A stretch of 64,000 bases of DNA. Source: an uncultured Cohaesibacter sp. (lineage in GTDB: Bacteria; Pseudomonadota; Alphaproteobacteria; Rhizobiales; Cohaesibacteraceae). The stretch is from contig NZ_OY782507.1 of NCBI RefSeq assembly GCF_963677725.1, positions 3,842,501 through 3,906,500 on the forward strand. The letters are read 5' to 3'. Below the pieces are notes generated by a model. It was not told where the DNA came from. It ran no database searches and saw only the letters and a list, made by a program, of their open reading frames with translations. Both the position numbers and the translations under genes were made by a program. Below are positions 28,042 through 37,157 of the stretch, piece after piece (the stretch's first letter is position 1; each line of letters opens with the position of its first letter).

Positions 28042-29121
28042 ATGCAGACTGCCACCTTAAAAACCGAACTGGTCGACTGGAAAGTCCTCAACGGTCAAGG
28101 CGACAGAAACAAGAGCGATGAGCTCATGCGTCACGTCGCCACTTTGTTCTCGCTCACTGCCGAGCATTGCACGCAAGAGCAACTGGATACCTATGATACG
28201 GTCATGCAGCGCCTGACCGATCTGGTCTGTGAGAAAACACGTGCCTTTGCTGCGAAGAAACTCAGCACACTTGACAATGCGCCCCGTGAGATCGTTCGCC
28301 GCTTTGCATTCGATGCTATTGCTGTGGCCGATCCTGTGCTCAAGCATTCACCGGTGCTGACTGATCAGGATCTGATCGAGGTGAGCGACGTCAAGGGCAA
28401 AGAGCATATGGTTTCGATCTGCTTTCGTAAGCAGTTGTCCTGCATGGTGACCGATGTATTGATTGAATCCGAGCATGGTTCGGTTTTGATCAAGCTGGCT
28501 GCCAATGCCAATGCCGAGATTTCCCCCATCGGCATGCGCTTGTTGAAAAATGCCGCAGCCAATGATCAGAAGCTGGCCAAGGAACTGACCCAGCGTACCA
28601 AATCCAATGGTTCGAGCGAAATCAGGCAAAAGGCACCTCTCAGACGTACCAATGATCTCAGCCTTGCCAGTTTGTGGAAGGATGTCGAAGCGCTGGTGCC
28701 CGGTCCTTACTATGATCTTTCGATGCATTCCTATCTGGCACGCTATCGCTTTGAATCCTCTCTGAACAAGATTGACAAGCTGGAGCGACAGGGCGTTCTC
28801 GACAAGGGAATTTTGCGACACTATGCGTCCAATGACCAGTTTGCCGATGTGGTTTGCGGGATTGCACGCATGAGCGGATTCCCGCACCAGATCATTGCCC
28901 GGATGCTGGCCACTCTCCACTGGGAACAGACCCTGTGCCTGTTCAAGTTGCAGGGCTTCTCCGATCAACTGGTCGAGAGTTTGCTGACCTGCGGTCCGTG
29001 GCTTTTGTGTCTGTCACCAAACCAATCGTCGATGATCATCAAGCAATATCGACTGCTGACGGTTGAACAGGCAAGAAGCCGGGCTCTTTTGTGGCCTCAG
29101 GAAGGATTACTCCTTGACTGA
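28042..29121 (+). CDS. DUF2336 protein
   Basis: 359 residues, matching my recollection of DUF2336, an alpha-helical family common in Alphaproteobacteria. N-terminal half (about 30-215) is Ala/Leu-rich and helical, with ADPVLKHSPVLTDQDLIE near residue 96; the C-terminal part includes SLNKIDKLERQGVLD. No signal peptide or membrane helix. The function is not known. A ribosome site is weak (GAAATGGGAAGAG before the ATG). Confidence 0.78.
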   Translation: MQTATLKTELVDWKVLNGQGDRNKSDELMRHVATLFSLTAEHCTQEQLDTYDTVMQRLTDLVCEKTRAFAAKKLSTLDNAPREIVRRFAFDAIAVADPVLKHSPVLTDQDLIEVSDVKGKEHMVSICFRKQLSCMVTDVLIESEHGSVLIKLAANANAEISPIGMRLLKNAAANDQKLAKELTQRTKSNGSSEIRQKAPLRRTNDLSLASLWKDVEALVPGPYYDLSMHSYLARYRFESSLNKIDKLERQGVLDKGILRHYASNDQFADVVCGIARMSGFPHQIIARMLATLHWEQTLCLFKLQGFSDQLVESLLTCGPWLLCLSPNQSSMIIKQYRLLTVEQARSRALLWPQEGLLLD

Positions 29122-29332
29122 AAGGTCAAATCATTGCCAAACTGTTGATGCTGGAAGGAAATTTCCACACCTAGACCATATAGGCTGCCTCCTGTCGGAG
29201 GCGGCCCTTTGACGCAGGTGTGACTGGTTTCCCAAAGGTCAAAAAGGATGACAATGGTGCGGGTGTATGCCTGGTTGAATAACCCGCATGAAAGCCACAG
29301 ATAAATGTCTGGGCTAATATGGGGGACGGGCA

Positions 29333-29683
29333 ATGCATGTAACCGCCTTTCGAATATTTGTCAGAGATCTGGCAGCCGCACGAGAATTCTATGCCAATGC
29401 ACTGGAATGGCCGATGGTCTGGGATCGTTCGGAACAGGGTGCGGTCGGGTTTGAACCAGGAATGCTGGTGATCATCGAGCAGGAAGACAGTCAAGGTCCG
29501 CAAGCCTCACTGATTGGTCGTTTCACTGGCCTGTCTCTGGCCGTCGATAATCTCCCCGATCTGTATAAAACCCTCAAAGCGAGAGGCGTGCCTTTCGTTG
29601 CACCGCCTGAACGGCAGTTTTGGGGTGGCTCGCTCGCCCATCTGATTGACCCGTCAGGCAATATTGTCAGTCTGGTTGAATAG
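29333..29683 (+). CDS. Small VOC-fold (glyoxalase-like) protein
   Basis: 116 residues, a single glyoxalase/bleomycin-resistance-like domain. Family signs are FVRDLAAAREFYANAL and IDPSGNIVSLVE; the ligand region is less conserved than in true glyoxalases, so binding or resistance is as likely as catalysis. Preceded by GGGGGACGGG and followed by a clear terminator. I cannot name a substrate. Confidence 0.82.
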   Translation: MHVTAFRIFVRDLAAAREFYANALEWPMVWDRSEQGAVGFEPGMLVIIEQEDSQGPQASLIGRFTGLSLAVDNLPDLYKTLKARGVPFVAPPERQFWGGSLAHLIDPSGNIVSLVE

Positions 29684-29731
29684 GGCGGTTGTTTCTCAAT
29701 CGGTTGGTGTTCAGAAAAATTGGAATTATAA

Positions 29732-29758
29732 AAAAAAGCGGGCTTGGCCCGCTTTTTT
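29732..29758. terminator. Bidirectional terminator, VOC / galU
   Basis: AAAAAAGCGGGC and GCCCGCTTTTTT around a 3-base loop, between convergent genes. Confidence 0.9.
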
Positions 29759-29782
29759 GTTGCCTGGATTCCGACTAGGAAA

Positions 29783-30682
29783 TCAGTCTTTGCTGCAGCG
29801 CGCATCAAAGTCGTTGAGAATGCAGCGCAGGGTTTCAGCAACGTTGGGTGCGATGTCGTCGCGTTGCATGCCAAAGGCCACATTGGCCATTAGGAAGCCA
29901 GATTTGGATCCACAATCGTAGGTCTCACCGGTGAATTCCAAGCCGTAAAATTTCTGGTCATTGTTCAGTCGGATCATAGCGTCGGTCAATTGAATTTCGT
30001 TGCCGCTACCGGGAGGCTGGTGGGCGAGATAGTCGAAAATTTCTGGTTGGAGAATGTAGCGGCCAGACAGGATCAGGTTCGATGGGGCCTTGTCTGGTGA
30101 GGGTTTTTCGATCATGCCCAGAATTTCGTAAGAATTACCGTTCTGTTCACCGGTCTGAACGACGCCATATTTGTGGGTGTCACTCATCGGTACTTTTTCC
30201 AGAGCGACAATATTTCCTTCATTCTTGTTGTAAATATCCATCATTTCGGACAGACAACCGCGCTCTGCATTCATGATCATGTCCGGCAAGAGCAGCGCAA
30301 AAGGTTCGTCGCCAACCAGTTCGCGCGCGCAGAGCACCGCATGGCCCAGTCCCATTGGCTGTTGCTGGCGGGTGAAGCTGGTGTGACCGGGCTTGGGCAA
30401 GTCCTTGCGTAAGGTGCGCAAGATATCGAGTTTTCCGCGTTGCTCCAGGGTATGTTCAAGCTCGACCTGCACGTCAAAATGATCTTCGATAACCGCCTTG
30501 TTGCGGCCGGTGACAAAAATGAAGTGCTCAACCCCCGCAGCTCTCGCTTCATCCACCACATACTGAATGACCGGACGATCAACAATCGTCAGCATTTCTT
30601 TCGGCATTGCTTTGGTTGCAGGCAGAAAGCGCGTCCCCAGGCCAGCTACGGGAAATACGGCTTTGCGGATTGGTCTTGCCAT
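29783..30682 (-). CDS. galU: UTP-glucose-1-phosphate uridylyltransferase
   Basis: Makes UDP-glucose for polysaccharide and lipopolysaccharide synthesis. 299 residues. N-terminal nucleotide motif GLGTRFLPATKAMPKEML, then GLGHAVLCARE, IIEKP-like region GMIEKPSPDKAPSN, and LTDAMIRL. Separated from the transglycosylase gene by about 200 bases of divergent spacer and convergent with the VOC gene. Confidence 0.97.
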   Translation of the reverse strand: MARPIRKAVFPVAGLGTRFLPATKAMPKEMLTIVDRPVIQYVVDEARAAGVEHFIFVTGRNKAVIEDHFDVQVELEHTLEQRGKLDILRTLRKDLPKPGHTSFTRQQQPMGLGHAVLCARELVGDEPFALLLPDMIMNAERGCLSEMMDIYNKNEGNIVALEKVPMSDTHKYGVVQTGEQNGNSYEILGMIEKPSPDKAPSNLILSGRYILQPEIFDYLAHQPPGSGNEIQLTDAMIRLNNDQKFYGLEFTGETYDCGSKSGFLMANVAFGMQRDDIAPNVAETLRCILNDFDARCSKD

Positions 30683-30884
30683 TCTTCATCATCTCCAAGC
30701 GATACGTCTTACACTCAATATACAGCAAATATAGTGTTTTGATGATGCCACAGGAGGTTTGAAACTTGGTTAAGGATAAGCCCTTAGTATGGTAAAGAAA
30801 ATACAACTTGGCCACATTTGATTGCGATGCTAGGGCTGTGTGCCCAAAACTTCGCAGAAGAATTTGCAGATATAGGATTGATTG

Positions 30885-32168
30885 ATGCTCAACATGTCTT
30901 GGTTCACATTGTCCCGGTTCGCATTGTTTCGATGCTCCGGCGCATGTTGTTCCTTCCCTCGAACAGTTCTGTCGGCAGGAATGGTAATTCTTGCGCTGTC
31001 GGCTGGTGACGGGCGGGCGGCGAGTGAGGCAGGATTCCAGAAATGGATCCGTGACTTCTGGCCAACGGCCCGCTCTGCGGGTATATCGAGCCGGACTTAC
31101 AATGCTGCCTTTGCAGGGGCCCGCTATGATGGCTCGATCATCAAACGGGCCAGCAATCAACCAGAATTTGTCAAGCCGATCTGGTCTTATCTTGATAGCG
31201 CGGTGAGCGAGGCGCGGATCAAGAATGGCCGCAAGATGAAGCGGCAGCATGGAGCCTTGCTCCGCAAGCTGGAGCAGCGCTTTGGTGTTGATCAACATGT
31301 GCTTTTGGCAATCTGGGGCATGGAAAGCGCCTATGGAGCAATCTTCAAGAATTCGAAACTGATCAAACCGACGATCCAGTCGTTGGCAACCCTTGGGTAT
31401 GCGGACAAGAGACGGTCGAAATTCGGGCGCACGCAATTGTTGGCGGCACTCAAAATCTTGCAAAAAGGTGATGTTGCACCGTCCAACATGGTTGGCTCCT
31501 GGGCGGGAGCGATGGGGCATACCCAGTTTATCCCAACAACCTATCTGGCCAAGGCTGTGGATTTTGACGGTGATGGGCGGCGCGACATCTGGTCATCAGT
31601 CCCGGATGCTCTGGCCTCAACCGCGAATTTGCTGTCAACTGCCGGTTGGGAAAGTGGAAAGACCTGGGGCTATGAAGTGACGTTGCCCAAGACATTCGCC
31701 TTCGAGCTGGCAGATGGTCGCGTGACCAAAAGCTTGGCGGACTGGTCGAAATTGGGTATCAAGCGGGCCAAGGGGCAAGCCTTTCCGCGGCCTGATGATC
31801 AGGCACGATTGATTATTCCGGCGGGGTATAATGGACCGGCCTTTCTTATGCTGAAAAATTTTTCGGTCATCAAACGCTATAACAATGCGGATGCCTATGC
31901 CCTTGGGGTTGGGCATCTAGCGGACCGAATTCGCGGTGGCGGCGGCTTTTCGGGCGAGTGGCCGCGTGGTGACCGGATGTTGAAGCGATCCGAGCGCAAA
32001 GAAGTGCAACGCCTGCTCAATCGTCTGGGTTATGATACGGGTGGTGTCGACGGCCGTCTGGGGTCCAAATCGAAGGCGGCTATTCGTCACTGGCAGAAAC
32101 GCACCGGTCAAATACCGGACGGGTTCCCAAGTGGTAATTTGCTTGAGGCTTTGCGCAAAGGCGGTTAA
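30885..32168 (+). CDS. Lytic murein transglycosylase (MltB-like)
   Basis: Cleaves peptidoglycan glycan strands to anhydromuropeptides in the periplasm. About 427 residues from the ATG at 30885, with AGGA upstream. N-terminal signal segment, SLT-type domain to about residue 345 with catalytic Glu in WGMESAYG and the GAMGHTQFIPTTY loop, and a C-terminal peptidoglycan-binding domain with a repeated-helix motif (LNRLGYDTGGVDGRLG). The lipobox is absent, so it is soluble or tethered by its signal. An SGNH protein gene follows 38 bases later. Confidence 0.93.
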   Translation: MLNMSWFTLSRFALFRCSGACCSFPRTVLSAGMVILALSAGDGRAASEAGFQKWIRDFWPTARSAGISSRTYNAAFAGARYDGSIIKRASNQPEFVKPIWSYLDSAVSEARIKNGRKMKRQHGALLRKLEQRFGVDQHVLLAIWGMESAYGAIFKNSKLIKPTIQSLATLGYADKRRSKFGRTQLLAALKILQKGDVAPSNMVGSWAGAMGHTQFIPTTYLAKAVDFDGDGRRDIWSSVPDALASTANLLSTAGWESGKTWGYEVTLPKTFAFELADGRVTKSLADWSKLGIKRAKGQAFPRPDDQARLIIPAGYNGPAFLMLKNFSVIKRYNNADAYALGVGHLADRIRGGGGFSGEWPRGDRMLKRSERKEVQRLLNRLGYDTGGVDGRLGSKSKAAIRHWQKRTGQIPDGFPSGNLLEALRKGG

Positions 32169-32206
32169 ATCTATCGCAACGAGACAAGTGGGCGTCGATT
32201 CAAATC

Positions 32207-33430
32207 ATGAGCGGACAAAAGCAGCATCGCAAGGGCGGTATGATGATCAGTTTCAGGGCTTTCCTGTCGCTGATGGTGGGTGCATGTCTTTTGATGGAGA
32301 CGGCATTGATCACCCCGTTGAGGGCTGCTCCGCTCTTGCAAGACGCACCACGTCAGCAACAGCCTCTGACCACCCACGATGATGGTCGCTATGAGGTCGC
32401 TCTTGGCTTCTTCGAACGCCTGTTCAAGCGTCGCAGTCGCAAGAAAGTCGAAGAAAAGGTCAAGCAGCCGAAAAAAAGGTCCCGGCCAGCTAGGAAGCCA
32501 GCCCGACCGGCCATTCAAACGGTGAGCAAAGATCCCGACGCGGCCGTCATCGCGGTTTTTGGCGACGAATTTGGTCAGGACATTGCCTGGGGTTTGAAAG
32601 ATGCTTTTTCGCAAGTGCCTGATGTGAAAGTTGACATCTACGCTAAGGCCAGCAGCGGTATCCTTTATAATGCCAGACGCAACATGCTCAAGGATCCCGA
32701 GGCGATCTTCGCTTCCAAGCCTTTCAGCTTTGCTGTGGTCATGGTGGGGTTGAATGACCGGATCAGGATGCCGGCCAAGAAGGACGCCCAAGGCGCCCAG
32801 ATTTATCCCGCCTATGATTTTAAATCCGAAGGGTGGATTGCGTCCTATGGTCGCGAAATTGACCGGCTGCGGTTGGCTTTTGCCTTGCAGGATAAGCCGG
32901 TTTATTGGGTGGGACTGCCGCCGGTTGCAAACAAGAAATTGTCGACCGATCTGCGCTTTCTCAATGATCTTGTTGCCAGCCGCCTGACCGAACGGGGCGA
33001 GCGCTTCATCGATGTCTGGGACGCTTTTGCAGACGAGGAGGGGAACTTCTCTTTTCGCGGTCCGGATTTGAACGGGCAGAATCGTCGCTTGCGCCAGAGA
33101 AACGGTATTCGTTTCAACAAGGCTGGGCGTCGCAAGCTGGCCTTCTTTGTTGAAAAGCTGGTGGTTAGAGCCTTGTCCCAGTCGGTGGCCGAGGATGTGT
33201 TGCCGGACAATCTGGCCTCTGCCGATGAAGCCGCGCTGCGAGAAGGGCGTGGCTCAAGCCGGGATATTTTTGTTCTGCGCAAGCCGCCACTTGATTCCGA
33301 CAAGCTGGTCAAGCCGATCGCTGTCAGTCAGGCTACTGAGAATGCGGGAGATGAGGGGCAGACCGCTCCGCAGGTCCTGTCGGCGCCGAAGCTTCGGGTC
33401 GACAATTTCTCCTGGTCCGAGAATCGCTGA
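32207..33430 (+). CDS. DUF459/SGNH-fold protein lacking catalytic residues
   Basis: 407 residues: signal peptide (about 14-40), a very basic linker (residues 72-100, rich in Arg/Lys), and a DUF459 SGNH-like domain (about 110-320). The GDS block reads GDE (119-121), so Ser is replaced by Glu; GLND (181-184) of block III is kept; the usual catalytic His block reads NGIRFNKAG (299-307), with Arg at the His position. It is probably not a hydrolase and instead a binding or envelope protein. An alternative start at 32240 (after AAGGGCGG) keeps the signal peptide. Next to a murein transglycosylase, which suggests a peptidoglycan role. Confidence 0.85.
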   Translation: MSGQKQHRKGGMMISFRAFLSLMVGACLLMETALITPLRAAPLLQDAPRQQQPLTTHDDGRYEVALGFFERLFKRRSRKKVEEKVKQPKKRSRPARKPARPAIQTVSKDPDAAVIAVFGDEFGQDIAWGLKDAFSQVPDVKVDIYAKASSGILYNARRNMLKDPEAIFASKPFSFAVVMVGLNDRIRMPAKKDAQGAQIYPAYDFKSEGWIASYGREIDRLRLAFALQDKPVYWVGLPPVANKKLSTDLRFLNDLVASRLTERGERFIDVWDAFADEEGNFSFRGPDLNGQNRRLRQRNGIRFNKAGRRKLAFFVEKLVVRALSQSVAEDVLPDNLASADEAALREGRGSSRDIFVLRKPPLDSDKLVKPIAVSQATENAGDEGQTAPQVLSAPKLRVDNFSWSENR

Positions 33431-33586
33431 TATCCCTTTCCAATTTGTGTTTTTGCCCAGCGATGTCTGCCTTTTCCTTAATTCCGGGAAGGGCGATTGC
33501 AGGCAAGCGGGCGTTTGAGTAAAAGGCTTACATGCACTTGCCCGGCAAAAGCAGGTAAGCCTTCGACAGCTTCGACAAACCCATGA

Positions 33587-34393
33587 ATGGACGCGACAAT
33601 GACAGAGATTTCACGCCAACCGGACTATGACTTTCTCAACCAGCTGGCAAATCTGGCGCGCGATGTTGTGATGCCGATGTTTCGGGCTCCGATTGTCATT
33701 GAGAATAAGGAAACGGATGGCTTTGATCCGGTGACCGAAGCGGACAAAAATGCCGAATTGCGGATGCGCGAAGCGATTTTGGCGCGCTTTGCCGACCATG
33801 GCATTTTGGGCGAAGAGTTCGATAATGAAAATCTCGATGCCGATGGTCTCTGGATCCTTGATCCGATTGACGGGACGCGGGCCTTCATTTCCGGCTTGCC
33901 GACATGGGGGACCTTGATCGGTTATCGCCACAAGGATGGCTCCAAACTCGGCATGATGAGCCAACCCTTCACCGGCGAGCGATATTTTGGCAATGGACTG
34001 GAGAGCTTTTACGAAGGCCCGGATGGCAAACGGGTTTTGAAGACTCGTGCTTGCCATGACATTCGTGAAGCAACGCTTTTTACCACCACACCAGAGTTGT
34101 TCGTGGGAGATGAACTTGCCGCCTACCGGCGAGTCGAAGCCGAGGTGCGGCTGGCCCGCTATGGTACGGATTGCTACGCCTATTGCATGGTGGCGCTCGG
34201 CTATGGCGATCTGGTGGTGGAAGCGTCCCTTAAGCCGGTCGACATTGCGCCGCTGATCCCGATCATTGAAGGGGCTGGTGGCATCGTGACCAATTGGACC
34301 GGCGGTTCGGCGTTTGATGGTGGTCAGGTGATTGCGGCTGCCAATGAGACCTTGCTCGAACAGACAATCGCGCTGCTGGCCAATAAGGCTTGA
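33587..34393 (+). CDS. hisN: Histidinol-phosphatase, inositol-monophosphatase type
   Basis: 268 residues, inositol monophosphatase fold. Metal-binding motifs are GEEF (residues about 79-82), WILDPIDGTRAFISGLPTWG and KPVDIAPLIPIIEGAGG. The length and the run ISGLPTWGTLIGY are typical of HisN, the histidine-synthesis phosphatase, more than of SuhB or CysQ. The start could also be the ATG at 33599. No other his genes nearby, which is usual for hisN. Confidence 0.85.
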   Translation: MDATMTEISRQPDYDFLNQLANLARDVVMPMFRAPIVIENKETDGFDPVTEADKNAELRMREAILARFADHGILGEEFDNENLDADGLWILDPIDGTRAFISGLPTWGTLIGYRHKDGSKLGMMSQPFTGERYFGNGLESFYEGPDGKRVLKTRACHDIREATLFTTTPELFVGDELAAYRRVEAEVRLARYGTDCYAYCMVALGYGDLVVEASLKPVDIAPLIPIIEGAGGIVTNWTGGSAFDGGQVIAAANETLLEQTIALLANKA

Positions 34394-34418
34394 AGTCCGA
34401 GGCGCAAGGCAGGTTCAT

Positions 34419-35426
34419 TCAGCTTGCGACGTCGGCCATTTCAAGGATGTTGCTGCCGGGGATAAAGGTGTCAAAGGCAGCCCAGAATTGCTGGCGCAGG
34501 ATGGTCCGCTCCATCATCACTTCATGACGGCTACCGGCTATGCCAACGGCATAGGCTGCGCGGGCCGTTGCGGCAAATTGCTCTGCCATGCTGGTGCTGA
34601 CAATGGTGTCTTGAGATGCGGTGATGATCAGGGTCGGGGTATGGATCATCGCCTGAACGTCGCTTGATTGCAGCTGATCCATCGCCTTGCAGATTTCATG
34701 CAGCCAGGCGGAAGTCGGGCCAGCAATGGCCAGTTCCGGGAAATCAATCAGATACTGGCGGTTGCGGTCATAGCGCGGTCCGTCCGATGTCAGCGGGTTG
34801 CCTTCAAATCCCAGCGGGTCGATGGGCTTGCGCTCAGCGCCTAACATATAAGCCTTGCTGCGTCCCATATAGCGCAGAAATCCTGCCAGATTGCGAATGG
34901 TCTGTTGTTGGAAACAAAGTCCCATGAAGCAGCGCCTCTGAGGGGCCAGTTCCAATAGGGGCGTGGTGATCAAGGCGCGTTCAAACAGAGTGCGCATCTG
35001 CGGCAGGTTGGACAGCAGGATCAGGCCACCCATGGAATGGGCCAAGGCAAAATGCGGGGGTGGCGTGTCGGGCAGGACGATCTGTTTCATGAACTGATCC
35101 AGGTCGCGTCCATAATCGCTAAAGCGCCGCACATGACCTTTCAACGGATCGGACAGCATGCGGTCCGAAGCGCCCTGACCACGCCAATCGAAGGTCGCCA
35201 CGGCAAAGCCTTTTTGGCGCAGCTCGCAGATCACTTCATAATATTTCTCGATGAATTCAGCGCGTCCGTGCAACAGGCAGATGGTGCCTTTGGGGTTTGG
35301 GACCGTGGCTGGCCACAGGGCTGTGCGCAGATGTTGGCCGTCGAATGTTTCCATCGTCTGACAGCGGGCGTCCATCAGGTCTGGATGATTATCCAGTTTT
35401 CTCAAGTCTTTGTGTTTGTCTGACAT
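34419..35426 (-). CDS. Alpha/beta hydrolase, lysophospholipase-like
   Basis: 335 residues, serine alpha/beta hydrolase of the lysophospholipase group (Hydrolase_4). Oxyanion region CLLHGRAEF, DWRGQGAS, nucleophile elbow AHSMGG (Ser about residue 140), acid Asp in ASQDTIVS, and His in AGSRHEVMME. The ATG at 35426 has GGGAAAGAGT ahead. Monoacylglycerol or lysophospholipid cleavage is likely; the precise substrate is not shown. It is on the strand opposite hisN. Confidence 0.9.
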   Translation of the reverse strand: MSDKHKDLRKLDNHPDLMDARCQTMETFDGQHLRTALWPATVPNPKGTICLLHGRAEFIEKYYEVICELRQKGFAVATFDWRGQGASDRMLSDPLKGHVRRFSDYGRDLDQFMKQIVLPDTPPPHFALAHSMGGLILLSNLPQMRTLFERALITTPLLELAPQRRCFMGLCFQQQTIRNLAGFLRYMGRSKAYMLGAERKPIDPLGFEGNPLTSDGPRYDRNRQYLIDFPELAIAGPTSAWLHEICKAMDQLQSSDVQAMIHTPTLIITASQDTIVSTSMAEQFAATARAAYAVGIAGSRHEVMMERTILRQQFWAAFDTFIPGSNILEMADVAS

Positions 35427-35554
35427 ACTCTTTCCCACTTGGCGACGCTGGCCACAGTTTACCCAAATGCCTCAGGATTGGGAGAGGAAATTATGCTGAC
35501 AGAGCATTTTCCCCGTCAGAGAGGCTGGCATAAGGGGCTGATGGAGACATAACA

Positions 35555-35590
35555 CAAAGCCCCATGCCTTGCGTTTGGCACGGGGCTTTG
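35555..35590 (-). terminator. Terminator after the basic secreted protein gene
   Basis: CAAAGCCCC (35555-35563) and GGGGCTTTG (35582-35590) pair, with inner TGCC/GGCA, 38 bases downstream of the minus-strand stop. The T run is short, so moderate strength. Confidence 0.6.
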
Positions 35591-35627
35591 ATTCCGCGGG
35601 GATGCGGTTTTGCGAACCTGTCAGTGA

Positions 35628-36083
35628 TCAGCGGATCCAGAAGGGTGCGCGACGTTCATAACGCGGTTCATATGCCCGGCGGTCAACAACATGGGCGCGG
35701 CGCAGCACCTTGCGATCGAGAATTTTGCCGTTGCGAGCATTGACGCTCAGACGGACGAGATTGCCACGGGCGCCACGGGCTTTGACGGTATAAATGCGGC
35801 CATCCGTGCGCATGCGCTTGAGATTGTAATAGCCTCTTTTTTTGAGGACGCGGGCGACTTGTCGCGGCGTCAGACGCTCAACGCGGCGATGGTTGTCTTT
35901 GTATTTGCGATGCGTTTTATGCGCTTTGCGCTGATCCCGGTTGTGATGCTTCACATGGCTGACATCACCAATGGTGATCACAAGTTGGCCATTCACTGTG
36001 CTGAGGTCCAGAGGGCGGGCCGAGGCGGGGCCGCCAATAACGGATGCGATGAGGAGGGGAAGTGCGACTGCAATTGCTTTCAT
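35628..36083 (-). CDS. Secreted basic PepSY-like protein
   Basis: 151 residues: signal peptide (cut after SARP region, about 23), a His/Lys/Arg-rich linker (45-68), and a PepSY-like segment LTPRQVARVLKKRGYYNLKRM followed by GRIYTVKARGARG and VNARNGKILDR. The basic charge is exceptional, which fits a periplasmic protein touching acidic polymers or metal ions. Function unassigned. Confidence 0.75.
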   Translation of the reverse strand: MKAIAVALPLLIASVIGGPASARPLDLSTVNGQLVITIGDVSHVKHHNRDQRKAHKTHRKYKDNHRRVERLTPRQVARVLKKRGYYNLKRMRTDGRIYTVKARGARGNLVRLSVNARNGKILDRKVLRRAHVVDRRAYEPRYERRAPFWIR

Positions 36084-36314
36084 GATCTTGCCTTTCCTTT
36101 TCGGTTGGTGTGTGCCTGCTGCCCATTTTGTTGTTGTAAGCTCACCCTAGCAGGCACCATCTGAACGCAATCGGAAGGCGTCATTCATCTGGGATTTATC
36201 ATCATGGCAAAGGTGTGGTGATGGTGTGACCAAGTGATGATCTGGTTGATTTCTGCGGTTTTTCCCGGCGGCCAAGGGCTTGGGAAGCGCATTTCATTTT
36301 TTCAAAGAAAAAGT

Positions 36315-36343
36315 CTTGAAATGGAAAATGTCCATTTCCATAT
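36315..36343 (+). promoter_or_regulatory. Sigma-32 (RpoH)-type promoter of hsp20
   Basis: CTTGAAA (36315-36321), a 14-base spacer, and TTCCATAT (36336-36343) match the heat-shock pattern CTTGAAA-N11-16-CCCCATNT. The start of transcription would fall near 36350, giving an RNA leader of about 105 bases. Confidence 0.7.
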
Positions 36344-36381
36344 CTTCGTTATCAGAGGCCAAGACGGCTCTGATGCCAATG

Positions 36382-36450
36382 CATTCTCGCCACTGACTGG
36401 GAGAATGTTCAAACTGATAAACACGCAAACCTGCTGCTCAAAGGAGGGCA
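36382..36450 (+). promoter_or_regulatory. ROSE-like RNA thermometer
   Basis: Two consecutive hairpins in the hsp20 leader. The first pairs CATTCTC (36382-36388) with GAGAATG (36401-36407). The second pairs TGCT-CTC (36432-36439, with G36436 bulged out) with GAGGGCA (36444-36450), which buries the ribosome-binding GGAGGG. A single bulged G opposite the ribosome site is the hallmark of ROSE elements, which open when warm, and these are known ahead of small heat-shock genes in rhizobia. Confidence 0.75.
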
Positions 36451-36455
36451 ATTCT

Positions 36456-36920
36456 ATGCGTCACTATGATTTTTCTCCGCTCTATCGCTCCACCGTCGGA
36501 TTTGACAAGCTTTTTTCCATGCTGGATACCGTGTCCAGCCCGGATAACGGAGCCTCTTCCTATCCCCCATACAATATCGAGCGCCTTTCAGAGAATGGCT
36601 ATCGCATCTCCATGGCTGTCGCGGGCTTCACTGAGAAAGACATTTCCATCGAAGTGAAGGAAAACACGCTGACCGTGGTTGGTGAAAAGGTCGCTGATGA
36701 GGCCGATAAAGACCGGGATTACCTGCATCGCGGCATTGCCTCGCGTGCATTTGAGCGCCAGTTCCAGCTTGCTGATTACATGCATGTTGAAGGCGCAAGC
36801 ATGGAGCACGGCCTGCTTCATATCGATCTGACCCGTGAGTTGCCTGAGGCGAAGAAACCACGTCAGATTGCGATCAAAAGCACATCCGATCAGACCATGA
36901 TCGAAGGCAATACGCACTAA
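36456..36920 (+). CDS. Small heat-shock protein (Hsp20/IbpA type)
   Basis: 154-residue alpha-crystallin chaperone. Core about residues 38-135 (YNIERLSENGYRISMAVAGF at its start, ENTLTVVGEK inside, FERQFQLADYMHVEGA near the end), with an N-terminal YDFSPLYRSTVGFDKLF as in rhizobial class-A Hsps. It should hold unfolded proteins during heat stress. Heat control appears twofold: sigma-32 promoter plus leader thermometer. The ATG at 36456 follows AAGGAGGGCA; longer in-frame readings upstream overlap this leader and are not used. Confidence 0.93.
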   Translation: MRHYDFSPLYRSTVGFDKLFSMLDTVSSPDNGASSYPPYNIERLSENGYRISMAVAGFTEKDISIEVKENTLTVVGEKVADEADKDRDYLHRGIASRAFERQFQLADYMHVEGASMEHGLLHIDLTRELPEAKKPRQIAIKSTSDQTMIEGNTH

Positions 36921-36945
36921 TCGATCACTTGATCCTTCAAGATGA

Positions 36946-36972
36946 CTGTGGAGCGTGCCCAACGCTCCACAG
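36946..36972. repeat. Inverted repeat downstream of hsp20
   Basis: CTGTGGAGCGT and ACGCTCCACAG form an 11-bp perfect stem around a 5-base loop. No T run follows. Likely protects or ends the hsp20 transcript. Confidence 0.6.
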
Positions 36973-37095
36973 ACCCCAACTCCCGACGCGTTCCTCCTCC
37001 CATTTGCGCGTCGCCAAGACCTTTATCAAAAGGTCAATCCGATTGCCGGAGGGGTCCTCCCACTCACTGTGCCTGACGGCAATCGGTCTTCTAAC

Positions 37096-37134
37096 AGAAC
37101 GGCTCCAGCGATTTTGTCTCGCTGGAGCCGTTCT
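37096..37134. repeat. 16-bp perfect stem between hsp20 and ltaE
   Basis: AGAACGGCTCCAGCGA (37096-37111) and its exact complement (37119-37134) with a 7-base loop. Both strands could form this hairpin, so it may terminate both convergent transcripts, although T runs are lacking. Confidence 0.65.
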
Positions 37135-37157
37135 GGTATCTTTAGCAGCACCGCTAT

